NCBI GenBank assembly: GCA_031265435.1
Contig: JAISCR010000033.1
Span: forward strand, 1-64,000
DNA from: Treponema sp.
GTDB lineage: Bacteria > Spirochaetota > Spirochaetia > Treponematales > Breznakiellaceae
DNA: 64,000 nucleotides
Reading direction: 5' to 3'
The notes beneath the pieces are model-generated. The model worked only from the letters and a program-made list of their open reading frames with translations, made no database searches and was not told the origin of the DNA. Positions 47,875-56,743 of this stretch are shown here, one piece after another. Every line of letters begins with the position of its first letter. Position 1 is the first letter of the stretch. Position numbers and translations under genes: made by a program.

Positions 47875-49065
47875 TCACTCAAACATGACCGCCAGCCACT
47901 GCGCTATATCGCTCTGTTCCCGGGCTATCATGCCTATGGACACATGGGTAGTGGTCTCCGCAACCATATAGTTCTTTCCGCCGGGGAAACGCGCGCCTGA
48001 GCCTTTCAGGTCCGCAAGGCCCATGGCATGGCTGTAATCACGGGAAACCATGACCCCTGAGGGTATACAGCCCTGGGCCATTATGATTGACCAGAGCATG
48101 GCCCTGCTGTCGCAGTCGCCCCGGCCTTCCTGAATGGCGGTTACCAGATTCACAAAATCGCTGCCCATAAGATCCCGTTCATAGATAAAACTCTGTACCC
48201 ATTCCAGGGCAAGGCCGGCAAATGCCCGGTTTTGTATATCAATATCATCATCCCCGGCCGGGTCTGTTTCGGGGGAACCTGTATTCCACAAACGTTCAAG
48301 CTGAAAGGACGCGTCGATGAGCCGTTCCCATGAATCACGGTAGATTGCCCTGTAGAAACGGATCCAGGCTTCCTGCCACCGGCCGGACGCGGCATAGCGT
48401 TTCAGAACCGCGAATTCCCGGTCTACCAGAGACTGAGACGCCTCCGCGTCGTTTTCCCCGAACTGCGCGTCCAGATACGTTCCCGCAATGGCCTTCATAA
48501 CCTTTTTACCGCGGGGATAACTAAAGTCGCTCACCGGGCCGGGGTAGCGCCTCTCCGTAGCGGAGGGGGAGAGGGAATCCAGAACGGAAAGTTTGAGGAG
48601 TTCAAGGCTGTCGTCCCCCTCATGTCCGTAGGAAAGGGCGAGAAGCAGGGGCGGACTGCCGGAAGCGGCCCTCTCCGTTTCAGGCTTTGCCATCTCTATC
48701 GAAAGCCCCCAGCCCGTCTTGCGGCTGTTTTTGTCCGCGTTATCCGTAAAGTCAAGCTGCATCATCACCGCTTTTTTTCCGTGGTAATCAAACGAAGCGT
48801 TTTCACCCCTGTTTCCCAGACGCCTGCCCGCATCGGAAGCCGCCTCTTCAACCGAAGCATAATTTCCCTGGTATACTGCCAAGTCAAAGACAAGACCCGT
48901 TTCCGATGTAAAGGAAAAACGGTTTTTCCCGTCTCCTCCCGAATGCCGGTAATCCGGAGGCAGGTCAATTCTGAATCCCCAGGTGGGAGAATTCAGGGGT
49001 TCTGCAAAGAGAGGTAAGATGTTTATAATAAATATGAACGAGAGCAGGACTTTTGTTGTCTTCAT
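47875..49065 (-). CDS. Exported transglutaminase-like protein
   Basis: A 396-residue exported protein. The signal peptide is MKTTKVLLSFIFIINILPLFA. A long beta-rich front half is followed by a papain-like transglutaminase core: cysteine in QEGRGDCDSRAMLW, histidine in DYSHAMGLADL and a last acidic/histidine position in AETTTHVSIGM. The Cys-His arrangement suggests a protease or peptide-crosslinking fold. Substrate unknown. ATG 49065 is preferred because the signal peptide starts there; the longer frame overlaps the divergent pseudouridine synthase start. Confidence 0.7.
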   Translation of the reverse strand: MKTTKVLLSFIFIINILPLFAEPLNSPTWGFRIDLPPDYRHSGGDGKNRFSFTSETGLVFDLAVYQGNYASVEEAASDAGRRLGNRGENASFDYHGKKAVMMQLDFTDNADKNSRKTGWGLSIEMAKPETERAASGSPPLLLALSYGHEGDDSLELLKLSVLDSLSPSATERRYPGPVSDFSYPRGKKVMKAIAGTYLDAQFGENDAEASQSLVDREFAVLKRYAASGRWQEAWIRFYRAIYRDSWERLIDASFQLERLWNTGSPETDPAGDDDIDIQNRAFAGLALEWVQSFIYERDLMGSDFVNLVTAIQEGRGDCDSRAMLWSIIMAQGCIPSGVMVSRDYSHAMGLADLKGSGARFPGGKNYMVAETTTHVSIGMIAREQSDIAQWLAVMFE

Positions 49066-49127
49066 AGTTTGATTTTCGGTAAAAAAAGGCCCCGGGGAAA
49101 GAAGAAGGGAAAGATAGATATAAAACA

Positions 49128-49802
49128 TTGAAGAATCTGGAAATACTTTTTGAAAATGATCTCTGTCTCGTGCTCAATAAACCTGCCGGTCTCGCGGTTC
49201 AGGGCGGGGAGGGGATAAAAAATTCACTTGACCGTCTTCTTGAACAGGAATACGGCCGTCCCCTCAACCTGGTGCACCGGCTTGATAAGGATACCTCAGG
49301 TCTCATACTCGTGGCAAAAAACCGTGAAGCGGCCTCCCTCTTTGCCGGAATCTTTGCCGCGCGGAAAGAAAACGGCATGGTAAAGCGTTACCTTGCCTGC
49401 TGTGCGGGGAATCCCGGGGCGGAAAAGGGCGGCATTCGCCTGGATCTGGAAAATCGGGGCAAATCCAGGGCCTCGGAAACCTTTTTCAGACTGCGTGGCG
49501 GGGGCCTCTGTGCCGGTGAATCCTGCTCTCTCCTGGAACTGGAACTGAGCACCGGCAGGATACACCAGATCCGCCGCCATCTTGCAATGACGGGAACTCC
49601 GGTTCTGGGGGACGACAAGTACGGCAACTTCAGTCTGAACCGTTTTTTCCGTAAAGAAGCGGGCCTCAGACGTCTCCTCCTCCACGCCTCCCGCCTGATC
49701 TTCCCGCCCGCCCTGGCAGGTTTCGACCTCGATGTTTCCGCCCCCCTTCCTCCGTATTTTGAGGATTTTCTCCGTCATTGTGGTATACTTACACAGAGTT
49801 GA
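49128..49802 (+). CDS. RluA-family pseudouridine synthase
   Basis: A 224-residue RNA pseudouridine synthase of the RluA branch. The catalytic aspartate lies in NLVHRLDKDTSGLILVAK (D about 53), followed by KRYLACCAG and LSTGRIHQIRRHLA. There is no S4 domain, so it resembles RluA/RluC-core or TruC-like enzymes; the target uridine is unknown. The start is TTG 49128, as no ATG lies nearby in frame. Confidence 0.88.
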   Translation: MKNLEILFENDLCLVLNKPAGLAVQGGEGIKNSLDRLLEQEYGRPLNLVHRLDKDTSGLILVAKNREAASLFAGIFAARKENGMVKRYLACCAGNPGAEKGGIRLDLENRGKSRASETFFRLRGGGLCAGESCSLLELELSTGRIHQIRRHLAMTGTPVLGDDKYGNFSLNRFFRKEAGLRRLLLHASRLIFPPALAGFDLDVSAPLPPYFEDFLRHCGILTQS

Positions 49803-49834
49803 GCCTGTTCCAAAAACGTGCGGTTTTTCGGAAC
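49802..49834 (+). terminator. Hairpin with GAGCCTGTTCC end, copy 2
   Basis: GTTCCAAAAACGTGCGGTTT then TTCGGAAC: stems of about 11 bp around a short loop. It follows the pseudouridine-synthase stop directly and could act as its terminator. The GAGCCTGTTCC beginning is shared with the hairpin at 31371-31410. Confidence 0.55.
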
Positions 49835-49863
49835 ACGCCGATACAACTTGTAAGGAGGCGAAT

Positions 49864-50379
49864 ATGTACAAAGACGCGGCTAATCTCTTTGCCGGATACA
49901 ATAAGATGGTCAATGAAACTATGGACGGTATTATAAAAACCCTGAACCCGCAGGAATGGGATAGGGATCTGGGCGGCTATTTCAAGTCTGTCCGGGGTAT
50001 CTGTTCACATCTCTATATATGCGACTTCAACTGGCTCACGCGTTTCAGAAACTACCGGGATTTTTCAACCCTGAAAGGCCCTTTTTTTGACAAGCCCTAT
50101 TCCTTCTCGGAACTTCTCTTTGAAGATTCAGGCGAATACCTTTCCAAACGGCCGGAACTGGACGATAAGATCACCGCCTTTATTTCGGAACTGAACGATT
50201 CCGATATGGAAGGAATATTAAAGTATACCGATTCGGAAGGAGCGTCCTACGAACGTGTTCTCGGCGGCTGTGTGCTGCACTTTTTGAACCACGAAACCCA
50301 CCACCGGGGCGTAACGTCCCTGTATCTTGAAATGCTTGGCCGGAGAAACGATTTCTGTTCCCTGATCGATGTTTTTTAG
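49864..50379 (+). CDS. DinB-family protein
   Basis: A 171-residue four-helix-bundle protein of the DinB superfamily. Helix 1 is YKDAANLFAGYNKMVNETM; a metal-type triad is suggested by H in GICSHLYICDFNWL and HETHHRGVTSLYLEMLG near the C-terminus, the usual DinB signature of two nearby histidines. Function is unknown; related proteins act as thiol-dependent transferases. TAAGGAGG with good spacing precedes ATG 49864. Confidence 0.82.
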   Translation: MYKDAANLFAGYNKMVNETMDGIIKTLNPQEWDRDLGGYFKSVRGICSHLYICDFNWLTRFRNYRDFSTLKGPFFDKPYSFSELLFEDSGEYLSKRPELDDKITAFISELNDSDMEGILKYTDSEGASYERVLGGCVLHFLNHETHHRGVTSLYLEMLGRRNDFCSLIDVF

Positions 50380-50382
50380 GGG

Positions 50383-51270
50383 CTAGAGAAAAATATGATT
50401 TAAGGCTGAAAGACCGGCGTCCAGGGCTTTTCTGAGGAACCGGTTGTTCTCTCCCAGGGTCTCCCGCCAGTTTTCCGCGCCGGTATACCAGAATTCTCCG
50501 ACAAAGAGGCGCACCCCCAGGCGGAGGGCGGTTGCAGCCGCCTCGGTAAAATCGACGTGTCCGGTTCCGTAGGGAACTTCCCGGTAGACGCCGGGCCTTG
50601 TTTCTTTGAGGTGCAGCGCCGCGATATGCCCGGCGCCCTGTTCCAGATCCGCGGATACCGGCGAACCGTAGAGCAGGGCGGCGTTGGTGATATTGCCGAT
50701 GTCCGGGTATACCTGCAGGTAGGGGGAGGGGAAACGCCTGACCCAGTACACGGCCTTTTCCACCGTATCCATAAAGGGAGTCTCCATGGTCTCGAAGGCC
50801 AGGATTACCCCTTCCCGGGCGGCCATAGCGGCGCAGAGTTCCAGGTTATCAGCAAAGGCCGTCCGGCTGTGTTCATCCGGAGGCTTGTAGTAGACATCGT
50901 AGCCTGCAATCTGGATGATCCGCGCCCCCAACCGGGCGGCCAGGGCGATTGCCTCCTCCATGATTGCCAGACTCTTCCGCTGAACCGCGGGATCCGGGTC
51001 ACCCAGGGGGAAACGGCGGTGGGCGCTGAGGCATATTGAGCGGATGGGGATCCCCTTTTCCGCCATGTCCCGGCGCAGGATCACCAACTCGTCTTCCTTC
51101 CAGCCAAGCCGGGCCAGCTTTTCGTCGCTTTCGTCTATCGAAAGTTCCAGGTAATCAAAACCGGCGTTTTTCGCCTCCCCCAATTTTTGTCTGAGGCTGA
51201 GGGTACCGGGCATGCTTTTCTCATACAGGCCCAGCAGGTAGGGGGGAACGATCCCCTGCCCGGGTTTCAT
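50383..51270 (-). CDS. L-ribulose-5-phosphate 3-epimerase-like (UlaE/SgbU family)
   Basis: A 295-residue TIM-barrel sugar-phosphate epimerase. LGLYEKSMPGTLSLRQKLGEA, AGFDYLELSIDESDEKLARL, IRSICLSAHRRFPLGD, AFETMETPFMDTVEKA and VYPDIGNITNA match UlaE/SgaU/SgbU, which interconvert L-xylulose 5-phosphate and L-ribulose 5-phosphate. Metal-binding E and H positions are present. AAAGGAG precedes ATG 51270. It is third in the operon with a FGGY kinase and a cupin-type isomerase, consistent with a ketopentose or ketohexose phosphate pathway. Confidence 0.88.
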   Translation of the reverse strand: MKPGQGIVPPYLLGLYEKSMPGTLSLRQKLGEAKNAGFDYLELSIDESDEKLARLGWKEDELVILRRDMAEKGIPIRSICLSAHRRFPLGDPDPAVQRKSLAIMEEAIALAARLGARIIQIAGYDVYYKPPDEHSRTAFADNLELCAAMAAREGVILAFETMETPFMDTVEKAVYWVRRFPSPYLQVYPDIGNITNAALLYGSPVSADLEQGAGHIAALHLKETRPGVYREVPYGTGHVDFTEAAATALRLGVRLFVGEFWYTGAENWRETLGENNRFLRKALDAGLSALNHIFL

Positions 51271-51297
51271 GGCCGCTCCTTTACAGACTTCACCGGC

Positions 51298-52821
51298 CTA
51301 TACCTCAAAACGGTTCCAGACCCTGTCCAGGGCTTCGCAGATCGCGGCGTATTTTTCGTATTTCTGCCGGTATACCGGAAAAAGATCCCGGTTCGGAAGA
51401 ACCGGCGGCGAAATCCGTACCATGGCCGCCGCGGCTTCCCGGTAGTCCCGGTAGATCCCCGCGGCAAGTGTCGCTGCCATGCCCGCGCCCAGGGCGCCCA
51501 ACTCCTTGACACCGGTGACGGTTTCCACGGGCAGTTCCAGCACATCCGCGAATATCTGAACCCAGAGGGCCGAATTCGCCGCTCCTCCCGCCAGCCGCAC
51601 GGCCCCGGGCGGCTTACGTACCGACAGCAGCTTATCGATATGACTTTTGGCGGAAAATGCCACCCCTTCGTATACCGCCCGGAGCAGGTGAAACTTGGTA
51701 TGAAAGCTGGTCAGCCCGATAAAGCTCCCCTTTGCCAGGGGATGCCGGTTTGAACCGTAGAGGAAGGGAAGAAAGTACACGTCGCAGTCCCCGGGCGGGA
51801 CCTCCGCGGCCCGTTTATCAAGGTAGGCATAGAGTTTTGTGCCTTCCGGAACCGCCTCGTTTTCGAAGCTGTTTTGGATAAGCCACTCCAGGTTGCCCGC
51901 GCCGGTGGCGCTGGATTCTTCCAGGAGATACCAGCCCGGAATGGCGTAGAGAGAATTCATGGCGATACAGGTTCCGGTGACCGGCGCGGAGGCGATAAAT
52001 TCGTTGATGCTCCAGGTTCCGGTGATGGTACAGAACTGTTCAGATTCGGTAATGGACATGGCGATGGCGCAGGCGTCGATGTCGAACATCCCCCCGGCCA
52101 CGGGTGTACCGGGCCCCAAGCCGGTGAGGCGGGCCGTTTCAGCGCTGACCGTGCCGCAGGTTTCACCGGAGTACCGAACCGGAGGGATCATGGCGGCGGC
52201 TTCCCCTATTCCAAAAGCCTCCAGCATGTCGGGGTCTATCCGGGTGTCCCGGAGGTTCATCAATCCCGAACCGGAGATATTGGTGGCCTCGCTCCACGCC
52301 TCCCCGGTAAGCCGGAAACGGATATAGTCGGTCACCGAGAAAACCCATTGGATTGAATCGTAGATCCGCCTTTCGTGTTCCTTCATCCAGGCCAGGAGGG
52401 AAACGGGCTGGCATGCCATGATCTGCTGGCAAAGCCGGGGATAGAGGCGATCAAAGATCCCCGTTTTTTTCCATTGTTCCGGGTACTGCCAGGCCCGGTT
52501 GTCGGTGGAGATAATGCCGTTACCGGCCGGTTTCCCGTTTTTGCCCCAGGCGTAGAGCCCCTTACCGTGGCCGCATACCCCGACCCCGGCTACAGCCCGG
52601 GAGTCTACACCGAAATCGGTTCTGCCCTTTGCCAGAACCTCCCGGATACAGGCGCAGTTCTGTTCCCAGAGTTCTTCCATGTCCCGTTCGGTATAACCCG
52701 GCCGGGGGCTAAGCACCACCGTCGGACGGGAGGCCACCGCCAGTTCCCTGCCGGTCTCCGTAAAGAGAGCCGCCTTGATAAGAGTCCCACCGTTATCGAT
52801 CCCAAGAACATACCGTTCCAT
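51298..52821 (-). CDS. FGGY-family ketose kinase, LyxK-like
   Basis: A 507-residue FGGY carbohydrate kinase. The N-terminal ATPase fold begins YVLGIDNGGTLIKAALF; GVCGHGKGLYAWGKNG replaces the more usual GQMHG substrate segment and resembles L-xylulose/erythritol-type kinases. ITGTWSINEF and the C-terminal AGGAANSALWVQIFADVLEL with ALGAGMAA are FGGY signatures. With the UlaE-like epimerase next door, L-xylulose or a related ketose is the likely substrate. TAAGGAGG precedes the ATG. Confidence 0.88.
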   Translation of the reverse strand: MERYVLGIDNGGTLIKAALFTETGRELAVASRPTVVLSPRPGYTERDMEELWEQNCACIREVLAKGRTDFGVDSRAVAGVGVCGHGKGLYAWGKNGKPAGNGIISTDNRAWQYPEQWKKTGIFDRLYPRLCQQIMACQPVSLLAWMKEHERRIYDSIQWVFSVTDYIRFRLTGEAWSEATNISGSGLMNLRDTRIDPDMLEAFGIGEAAAMIPPVRYSGETCGTVSAETARLTGLGPGTPVAGGMFDIDACAIAMSITESEQFCTITGTWSINEFIASAPVTGTCIAMNSLYAIPGWYLLEESSATGAGNLEWLIQNSFENEAVPEGTKLYAYLDKRAAEVPPGDCDVYFLPFLYGSNRHPLAKGSFIGLTSFHTKFHLLRAVYEGVAFSAKSHIDKLLSVRKPPGAVRLAGGAANSALWVQIFADVLELPVETVTGVKELGALGAGMAATLAAGIYRDYREAAAAMVRISPPVLPNRDLFPVYRQKYEKYAAICEALDRVWNRFEV

Positions 52822-52855
52822 AGCCGCCTCCTTACAGTTTACAGTATAGGACTCC

Positions 52856-54076
52856 TCAGAAAGCAGCGTCTACCGGGACCGTTTTGGGCATATCAGGGTG
52901 ATTAGGCCCGAAGTGCTTCAGCATCACCAGGGATTCCACCGGACTGTGATTGGTAATGGCTACCCCCCTCTTTGCCGCCGGTTCGGACACAAAAAACTCA
53001 TCGGTACTCTGGGCGCCGAACCGCAGGAGAGTGGGCGCCTCGCAGATAAACCTGCCCAGGGTTCCCCTCCCCTGGATACAGATGAGCCCATAGGCGGCGC
53101 CGTCCCTGACGGTGACCTGCTGGCCCGGCTCAACGCTAAGCTCCTTGGCGCCGAAATACTCGTTGGCGTAGGAAACCCACTTCTCCGTGTGGGTCTTGCC
53201 GGAAAAAACGGTTACCGGAGGGCGGAAGTAGTGCTTCTTGTAGTTGGGATCGATGTTTTTCTCCCAGTCTAAAAGGCCGAAGATATAGTCGATATCGTCC
53301 TTTTTATCCGGGGGACATTCGGCTACGAGGAAGTCCCGGGGGTAGATCTCCCCGGACACCACATTCTCCTGGACGGAATTTACATCCGAATTCCACTGAG
53401 GCTCGTAGGTCAGAACCGACGCCGGGGCATGGATGACTCCCGCCGGAGTATACCAGCCCGTCCCCAACTCCACCCGGTAGGCCCTGGAGAGCTCGGTGAT
53501 CCGGGTATCCCCCTTATTGTAATCCCGGAGCCGCTGTTTTACCGCTTCCGGTTTTGTATCGGGATCAAAACCGAAATAGGTAGCGTTGAATTCCCCATTA
53601 TGGTTGTTCAACTGCTTGGGAAAGTAGTAGGATTCCGGCTTTCCCAGCTTACCGACCTTCTTCGCGTGCTCAAACATGAGGTGTACATGATGAAAGAGGG
53701 GATTGTTGAAGTCGAAAAACTTGGAGTACATGGGCCAGCCGCCGTACTTTTGCATCAGGTTTTCCCCGACAATACCGGCGCCCAGGGTATCTATCGCCTC
53801 TCTAAGGGTGAATTTCTCATCCGAGTCATAGCTCACCGCCACATAGCTCATCCCCTCGTCCGCGGCGGCCAAAGCCCCGTTTTGGGCCGCAATAGTTGAA
53901 GAAAACCACCGTTCCTTGATGGAACCCCGCTCCAAACCCAGAGCATAGTAGTCGTCGGGGTGCAGTTTCAGCCGCCTTCCGGCCTTACCAAAGGGCCTGG
54001 GGACAAATACCGGATTCAGGCGGAAGATACCTTCGCCGGATTCAAAGGTTTGCTCTATTAATGATCGATTGGACAT
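52856..54076 (-). CDS. Cupin protein resembling type I phosphomannose isomerase
   Basis: A 406-residue protein, first in its operon. GTGWYTPAGVIHAPASVLTYEPQWNSD resembles the H-x-P-x-G-x-x-H zone of type I mannose-6-phosphate isomerase, and GLICIQGRGTLGRF plus VAITNHSPVESLVMLKHFGP form the second cupin. PMIs and related aldose-ketose isomerases use a zinc cupin, so an isomerase feeding the FGGY kinase is plausible but unproven. ATG 54076 has AGGAGC upstream. A strong promoter (54133-54162) with a LacI-type operator (54105-54118) controls it. Confidence 0.7.
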   Translation of the reverse strand: MSNRSLIEQTFESGEGIFRLNPVFVPRPFGKAGRRLKLHPDDYYALGLERGSIKERWFSSTIAAQNGALAAADEGMSYVAVSYDSDEKFTLREAIDTLGAGIVGENLMQKYGGWPMYSKFFDFNNPLFHHVHLMFEHAKKVGKLGKPESYYFPKQLNNHNGEFNATYFGFDPDTKPEAVKQRLRDYNKGDTRITELSRAYRVELGTGWYTPAGVIHAPASVLTYEPQWNSDVNSVQENVVSGEIYPRDFLVAECPPDKKDDIDYIFGLLDWEKNIDPNYKKHYFRPPVTVFSGKTHTEKWVSYANEYFGAKELSVEPGQQVTVRDGAAYGLICIQGRGTLGRFICEAPTLLRFGAQSTDEFFVSEPAAKRGVAITNHSPVESLVMLKHFGPNHPDMPKTVPVDAAF

Positions 54077-54104
54077 GGTATAGCTCCTTTTAAGACAATG
54101 CATC

Positions 54105-54118
54105 GAAAAACGTTTTTC
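54105..54118. promoter_or_regulatory. LacI-type operator, minus operon
   Basis: GAAAAACGTTTTTC, a perfect 14-bp palindrome centred on CG, just downstream of the promoter start point of the cupin-kinase-epimerase operon. A 13-of-14 match lies at 54896-54909. Confidence 0.75.
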
Positions 54119-54132
54119 TTATTCAATTTCGA

Positions 54133-54162
54133 ATTATAGATGTATAAAGATCTTTATGTCAA
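54133..54162 (-). promoter_or_regulatory. Consensus promoter of cupin-kinase-epimerase operon
   Basis: On the minus strand TTGACA (54162-54157) and TATAAT (54138-54133) with an 18-nt spacer, both hexamers at perfect consensus. It overlaps the first codons of the truncated Rpn-type gene. Confidence 0.82.
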
Positions 54163-54698
54163 TTAATCGCATTGCGCGGGGTTGGTTGATTAAGATTCCT
54201 CGTCCTGAGTTTTTTGTGCTCTATAATGGTGTAAGACCCTGTCCGGACCAGCAAGTGCTGAAGCTTGCCGATGCTTTTGAGCGTCTGGGAGGTGAAATTA
54301 TTCTGCCTGATCTTGAGCTTAAGGTAAAGGTATACAATATCAATCCGGGGCATAACGAAGGGATAGTGAAGGGATGTGAAAAACTGGAAGGGTACAGCAC
54401 GTTTATTGCCCGGGTGAGGGAACATCAGAAGACAATGCCCCTGGAAGAGGCGATGAAACGGGCAATGGAGTACTGTATTAAGCACAACATATTGAGTAAA
54501 TTTCTATTAGAGCATGGTTCGGAGGTGATGAACATGTTATATACGGAATGGAATTGGGATGACGCCAAAGCGGTTTGGCAGGAGGAGGCTCGGGAGGAAA
54601 TATTGGAGCTTATCAATTCAGGTTATACGATAGAGGCCCTTAAAGAACGGCTAATGGGCAATAAAAGGGCCGAAAATGAAGGAGAAACCGGGTCGTAA
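54156..54698 (+). pseudogene. Rpn/PD-(D/E)XK-family protein, N-terminally truncated
   Basis: The 180-residue open frame matches the rear half of treponemal Rpn-type (PDDEXK transposase-like) proteins: IPRPEFFVLYNGVRPCPDQQ, LELKVKVYNINPGHNEGIV, EAMKRAMEYCIKHNILSKFL and MLYTEWNWDDAKAVWQEEAREE. Intact relatives carry about 100 or more residues in front with the nuclease acidic core, absent here. The first codons coincide with the promoter of the divergent operon and no ribosome site is visible, so the 5' part was probably lost when this region was rearranged. Confidence 0.75.
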
Positions 54699-54859
54699 AG
54701 CTGTTGTTCAAGAGAAATTCTGGTCAATATGTATGACTATTTTGATTCTCACCCACAGGCGGAGCGAGGTTCATACTCAGGGGCTTGCTTCTGGGTTCGT
54801 CGGTAAGTTTTTATACGACTGAAAAACAACAAAAATTCGTAAAATAATAAAAATTTCTG

Positions 54860-54888
54860 TTGACAGGTGAAATATTGCGTGTTATTGT
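54860..54888 (+). promoter_or_regulatory. Promoter of GH63-importer operon
   Basis: TTGACA at 54860-54865 and TATTGT at 54883-54888, spacer 17 nt. The transcript should start near 54895, immediately before the operator at 54896. Confidence 0.7.
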
Positions 54889-54895
54889 TTTTTCA

Positions 54896-54909
54896 GAGAA
54901 ACGTTTTTC
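54896..54909. promoter_or_regulatory. LacI-type operator, plus operon
   Basis: GAGAAACGTTTTTC, near-palindromic with central CG, at the predicted transcription start of the GH63 operon. It differs at one base from 54105-54118, so one repressor probably controls both operons. No regulator for it is in the window unless the LacI protein at 20260 acts in trans. Confidence 0.7.
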
Positions 54910-54971
54910 TAATATATTTTTCAGGAAGGTTTTCTGCAGAGATCAATATATGTATATTGTGGAGGATATAG

Positions 54972-56693
54972 ATGAATGTAAATATCAACAATATACCCTT
55001 TAGTCGTTATGGTGCGTATGTAGCCTTAACCGCAGAGGAGGGGAGAAAAAGCCTTATTATACATAACGTTAGAAGCCGCCCATTTCAAGATCGGGCCCTT
55101 GAGATGTATATCCTCAAGGAAGGTCGTGCTGTAAATTATCAAATTGAAGCATTTCCTGAATATGTCCGGCTTATATCGCCTGAGGGAGAGGTCACGCTAT
55201 ACATAAGGGATGATGAAACCATAGCCTTTGATTCCCATGGTCTTAATTTATATTTTAAAGCCATGGATGATGCCTCGCCCGGAAGTTATGGCATTGAGGA
55301 TGGAGACCATGCTTTCCGTATTATAGAAACAGGAATAAGATTGCATATCTTGTTTGTGCTAGAGAAGGGGTCGGGCTCAATGACTGGTAGATATGTTAAT
55401 ACCGACGTTTGGCAATGGAATGGTGCTCCGGTCAATCACAAAAATGAATTTTCTGTAAGTTGTCAGGATGGACGTATTCTTGGCGCGGTTAAACTTTCAG
55501 CAGTTGAATCACCGTCGATACCCTTGCCCATTGAGACTCAAAAAGAAATAAGTGTAATAAAGGCTGAATGGGAGACATTTTTGGGGAAAATGCCTCCAAC
55601 TTCACATAAAACAGATGAAGAATTGGAATTTAATCTCGTCACGTGGTATAACTTGTGGTCCAGTTATGTTCATGCACGAGATATATACCGTAATGATGTT
55701 ATGGTAATGTCCAAAAAAACAATGACAGCGGTTTGGTCATGGGATCATTGTTTCAACGCCCTCGCTATGGCCGGTCTGGGCCCAAAAGAAGCTTTGGATC
55801 AGTTTATGGCACCGTTTTATTTACAGAATGAAAATGGTGCTCTCCCTGATCTGTTGAACCCAGGAATGGAATTACTCTGGAATTTTACAAAACCCCCGGT
55901 TCATGGATGGTGTTTTGGAAAGTTGATGGATAAATTTGAATACCCTAATGATATTCTCAAAACAGTATACGATGGCTTGGAAAAACAACTCAATTGGTGG
56001 TTTGTTTACAGGGATGAAGATCATAATGGGCTTCCCTGTTATGCACATGGAAACGATTCCGGATGGGACAATTCCTCACTTTTTGATAATGGTTATTATG
56101 TTACGGCACCTGATCTGTCGGCTTACATTTTCCTTCAAATGCGTACTCTTTCAAGGATAGCCGGAAAGCTGAAAATGTCTGGTGAAAAAACAGCATGGGA
56201 AGAGAAATCATCGGCCCTGTTGCAAAATCTGTTTAATCTATGTTGGAAGGAGGATCACTTTGTAGCTCTTCGCAGTCACGGAAGAGATTATGTTCCCTTT
56301 CCCTCAAGCCTTCAGACCCATCTCCCTGTTGTTCTTGGGGAATATCTTGGAGATGACAAAATGGCTGTTGAAGTTGCAGCCCTGAAGAACCGGTTCCTTA
56401 CCGAATATGGCCTTGCTACCGAGGCTCCTGATAGTCCCCGTTATGAAAGTGACGGTTATTGGCGAGGACCAATCTGGGCTCCGTCAACCTACATTATTGT
56501 TGATGGTTTAAGGCGAGGAGGTTATCCTGATTTTGCGGAAAGTCTAGCGCAGCGTTATATACATCTTTCGGCAAATGTTGCCAAGGGCAATTACGAAAAT
56601 TTTGATGCGTTGACCGGGAAGGGATTCCGTGCGCCCGGTTATACTTGGTCAGCCAGCGTATATATGTTATTAAAGTGGGAGTATCCACTTTGA
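54972..56693 (+). CDS. GH63-type glycoside hydrolase
   Basis: A 573-residue protein. After a beta-sandwich front domain (to about 190) the (alpha/alpha)6 barrel shows MTAVWSWDHCFNALAMAG, CYAHGNDSGWDNSSLFDNG, the general-acid region ESDGYWRGPIWAPSTY and ENFDALTGKGFRAPGYTWSA, all typical of GH63 and its bacterial mannosylglycerate/alpha-glucosidase relatives. No signal peptide, so it acts on imported oligosaccharide. GGAGG precedes the ATG. It is first in an AT-rich operon with an ABC importer; the substrate is probably an alpha-linked glucoside or mannoside but cannot be fixed by eye. Confidence 0.85.
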   Translation: MNVNINNIPFSRYGAYVALTAEEGRKSLIIHNVRSRPFQDRALEMYILKEGRAVNYQIEAFPEYVRLISPEGEVTLYIRDDETIAFDSHGLNLYFKAMDDASPGSYGIEDGDHAFRIIETGIRLHILFVLEKGSGSMTGRYVNTDVWQWNGAPVNHKNEFSVSCQDGRILGAVKLSAVESPSIPLPIETQKEISVIKAEWETFLGKMPPTSHKTDEELEFNLVTWYNLWSSYVHARDIYRNDVMVMSKKTMTAVWSWDHCFNALAMAGLGPKEALDQFMAPFYLQNENGALPDLLNPGMELLWNFTKPPVHGWCFGKLMDKFEYPNDILKTVYDGLEKQLNWWFVYRDEDHNGLPCYAHGNDSGWDNSSLFDNGYYVTAPDLSAYIFLQMRTLSRIAGKLKMSGEKTAWEEKSSALLQNLFNLCWKEDHFVALRSHGRDYVPFPSSLQTHLPVVLGEYLGDDKMAVEVAALKNRFLTEYGLATEAPDSPRYESDGYWRGPIWAPSTYIIVDGLRRGGYPDFAESLAQRYIHLSANVAKGNYENFDALTGKGFRAPGYTWSASVYMLLKWEYPL

Positions 56694-56743
56694 TCTATAA
56701 AAATATAGACATATGTCTGTATTATTAAGCTTGGGGGTAAATC

